Assembly (NCBI GenBank): GCA_934546935.1
Contig: CAKTEH010000002.1
Coordinates: 161,561 to 225,560, forward strand
Direction of reading: 5' to 3'
Length of the DNA stretch: 64,000 bases
DNA from: an uncultured Eubacteriales bacterium
GTDB taxonomy: Bacteria > Bacillota > Clostridia > Oscillospirales > QAMX01
Position numbers and translations under genes: made by a program. The notes under the pieces were generated by a model. The model worked only from the letters and a program-made list of their open reading frames with translations. It was not told where the DNA came from and did not search any database. Positions 63,968-64,000 of the stretch are shown piece by piece (the stretch's first letter is position 1; each line of letters opens with the position of its first letter).

Positions 63968-64000
63968 ATCCATGAAGCGGTCAACACGGGCCTGCTGTGC
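63953..64000 (-). CDS. ABC substrate-binding lipoprotein (array member 4), partial
   Basis: Only the last 15 codons and the stop are inside the window: AQQARVDRFMDAMGL. This is identical to the end of array member 1 and differs from members 2 and 3, while its untranslated 3' region matches member 3. It proves the array continues beyond the window. Confidence 0.8.
   Translation of the reverse strand, partial: AQQARVDRFMDAMGL

Noticed and set aside
1..64000. tRNA, rRNA, prophage, integrase or origin sequences
   Set aside because: None was seen by eye on either strand; a covariance-model scan would be the decisive test.

Overview
The window looks like chromosome of an anaerobic Clostridia-type Firmicute, plausibly a gut bacterium of the Oscillospirales/Christensenellales kind. 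The pointers are strong GGAGG ribosome binding sites, a DegV protein, a DUF2975/YozG pair, a tandem glycine riboswitch, a heterodimeric ABC exporter under a MarR regulator, large lipoprotein sugar-binding proteins, and strictly anaerobic electron-transfer genes (HdrABC, MvhD, soluble fumarate reductase). No rRNA, tRNA, insertion sequence, prophage or CRISPR array was recognised. Taxonomy is inferred from gene content only.

Layout. (1) 0.2-8.0 kb, plus strand: three tandem SxxK serine hydrolases (beta-lactamase/EstB fold), a CE1-like esterase, a MATE exporter and a GH51 arabinofuranosidase; a hydrolysis/export cluster. (2) 8.3-16.2 kb: a MarR regulator facing a 7.4-kb cyclic beta-1,2-glucan synthase-like gene. 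(3) 16.3-25.3 kb: small housekeeping or accessory genes, including a riboswitch-controlled UPF0126/TRIC glycine transporter, DegV, GNAT, YbaK, MBL hydrolase, S66 peptidase, a DtxR-type regulator, and an esterase homologue that lacks its nucleophilic serine. (4) 25.4-33.1 kb: a defence-like island with a HEPN-like protein, an unknown divergent gene, a YgjP metallopeptidase, type III Mod and Res, and a broken NUDIX gene. (5) 33.3-39.3 kb: a frameshifted ABC transporter, then marR plus a two-subunit ABC exporter. (6) 39.4-52.6 kb, minus strand: one co-directional run of 13 genes from a consensus promoter near 52.58 kb. (7) 53.0-57.2 kb: a YjbR pseudogene, an amidohydrolase, oligoendopeptidase F and a coiled-coil protein. 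(8) 57.3-64.0 kb: a tandem array of at least four paralogous ABC substrate-binding lipoproteins, the last cut by the window edge.

The most interesting part is region 6. In transcription order it encodes a malate/lactate dehydrogenase whose specificity residue is arginine (malate type), class II fumarase, HdrB, HdrC, HdrA, MvhD/FlxD, two FrhB/AsrA-like iron-sulfur proteins, a FAD/NAD-binding 2Fe-2S oxidoreductase, a 2Fe-2S/4Fe-4S FrdB-like protein, a FrdA-like flavoprotein lacking the histidine that binds FAD covalently, an AAE-type exchanger and a small 2Fe-2S ferredoxin. I read this as a Flx-Hdr type NADH-oxidising, flavin-based electron-bifurcating complex wired to a soluble fumarate reductase. 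Its likely net reaction is oxidation of NADH coupled to both fumarate and ferredoxin reduction, with MDH and fumarase making fumarate from oxaloacetate and the exchanger moving dicarboxylates or amino acids. The gene content and order are seen; the coupling is inference.

Several genes carry small indels or stops: a methyltransferase, a NUDIX protein, a YjbR protein, an ABC transporter, and a substrate-binding protein that lost its start codon. The first three are clearly decayed. The last two differ from intact genes by single bases and could be sequencing errors.
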